Origin: Pseudomonadota bacterium
Lineage (GTDB): Bacteria; Desulfobacterota; Desulfobulbia; Desulfobulbales; JAGXFP01
Direction: 5' to 3'
Length of the DNA stretch: 12,731 nucleotides
NCBI GenBank assembly: GCA_030673265.1
Contig: DAOVJK010000059.1
Location: 1-12,731, forward strand
The position numbers were made by a program, and so were the translations under genes. This document shows, in pieces, positions 12,250 to 12,731 of the stretch (position 1 is the stretch's first letter; each line of letters opens with the position of its first letter). The notes beneath the pieces are model-generated. The model was not told the DNA's origin. It made no database searches and worked only from the letters and a program-made list of their open reading frames with translations.

Positions 12250-12731
12250 GAACCCGATCCTCCTGCTACTGTTTTTTCTTGCTCGGGTCTTGCCTCGATA
12301 GCATGGGTCGGACATTGGGCCAGACAGACCATACAACCTTTGCAGTGTTCGTAATCGATCTGTGGCCGTCTCGCCTCATCTACCTGGATGGCACCTTCCG
12401 GACAAAAGGTGCTGCAGACCCACCAGCAGTGGTTGCAGCGCTCATAATCGATCACCGGCCGTTCGGTGCGCCAGAGCCCGGTTTTGATGTTCTCGCTGGT
12501 GGCAGCCGCATGGATGGCAGGGGCGCTGGACCTGGCATTCTCAAACGGCAGGTTGATCCAGGCCGGGGACTTGTAGCCTGTGGCCGGAACCACTTTTCCC
12601 TCGCGGACTATACCTGCCTGCCCGGCCAGGGCATCGTAACTCTTCTGAGCCACAGCCAGATTTGCCGCAACTTTTTCTTTGCCCAGGGGTGCTATCTCTC
12701 GGTTGACCGCCTCAATTAATGCTTTCTGGCC
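12246..12731 (-). CDS. 2-oxoacid:ferredoxin oxidoreductase, fused gamma-delta subunit (partial, 5' end beyond window)
   Basis: The frame is open from the right edge to the TGA at 12246-12248, giving 161 visible residues; it does not start at the internal GTG near 12653. The first ~35 visible residues (EAVNREIAPLGKEKVAANLAVAQKSYD) look like the end of the gamma subunit, which shuttles acyl-CoA and electrons in this family. A linker follows, then a delta-type ferredoxin domain with two cysteine sets: CNHCWWVCSTFCP (visible residues 99-111) and CKGCMVCLAQCP (130-141), each expected to bind a [4Fe-4S] cluster. Gamma and delta are separate genes in many archaea and fused in others. The first set has C-x2-C-x3-C spacing instead of the usual C-x2-C-x2-C. 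The stop overlaps the alpha start, making this the promoter-proximal visible gene of the operon. Confidence 0.85.
   Translation of the reverse strand, partial: GQKALIEAVNREIAPLGKEKVAANLAVAQKSYDALAGQAGIVREGKVVPATGYKSPAWINLPFENARSSAPAIHAAATSENIKTGLWRTERPVIDYERCNHCWWVCSTFCPEGAIQVDEARRPQIDYEHCKGCMVCLAQCPTHAIEARPEQEKTVAGGSGS

Noticed and set aside
12250..12336. Longer start of the alpha subunit at 12336
   Set aside because: It would overlap the ferredoxin-domain gene by 91 bases and the added residues match nothing in the family; the ATGA overlap at 12249 with AGGAGG is preferred.
1..12731. tRNA, rRNA, CRISPR arrays, insertion sequences
   Set aside because: None seen: no cloverleaf-like or rRNA-like stretches, no regularly spaced repeats and no transposase motifs on either strand.

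Overview
The window looks like a chromosomal stretch from an anaerobic or microaerophilic Gram-negative bacterium. A Desulfobulbaceae-like Desulfobacterota member is my best guess. The reasons are an outer-membrane lipid A deacylase (so an LPS outer membrane), a bd-superfamily oxidase-like gene pair with a fused c-type haem, and a multi-subunit 2-oxoacid:ferredoxin oxidoreductase. The taxonomic call is an inference from gene content; there is no rRNA or other marker. The left two thirds are gene-sparse, with long intergenic stretches and moderate G+C. The right third (about 8.36-12.73 kb) is tightly packed and visibly richer in G+C.

Layout. Minus strand, 1-284: the N-terminus of a YihY/BrkB-family membrane protein, running off the left edge. 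Minus strand, 454-1527: an LpxR-type outer-membrane lipid A 3'-O-deacylase with a recognisable promoter. Between 1528 and 1952 lies a divergent intergenic region; its right half can fold into a branched RNA leader. Plus strand, 1953-4294: two overlapping genes for CydA-like membrane proteins, the second carrying a C-terminal cytochrome c domain, closed by a strong terminator. From 4363 to 5018 there is no convincing gene, but there are several hairpins. Plus strand, 5019-5411: a small exported coiled-coil protein. Minus strand, 7185-5731: an FAD-dependent oxidoreductase of the NDH-2 / SelD-associated type, followed by a small cysteine-containing protein. Plus strand, 7541-7909: a small STAS/SpoIIAA-like protein with its own terminator. 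Then comes a decayed region (7967-8363) holding the frameshifted tail of a TM2-like membrane protein and an Fnr-like dyad.

From the right edge back to 8364, on the minus strand, runs one operon joined by ATGA stop/start overlaps: a fused gamma-delta subunit (5' end outside the window), the alpha subunit and the TPP-binding beta subunit of a PorA/PorB-type 2-oxoacid:ferredoxin oxidoreductase, and an AMP-forming acyl-CoA ligase. Together these could activate a carboxylic acid to its CoA ester and interconvert that ester with a 2-oxoacid using ferredoxin and CO2, or oxidise 2-oxoacids. The substrate cannot be read from sequence alone.

The most interesting item is the pair at 1953-4294. Residues resembling the haem ligands of a single CydA appear to be divided between two different CydA-like subunits, and the quinol-binding loop appears to be missing. 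A cytochrome c domain is fused on instead, which suggests a bd-superfamily enzyme fed by cytochrome c or another periplasmic carrier, behind a possible structured RNA leader.
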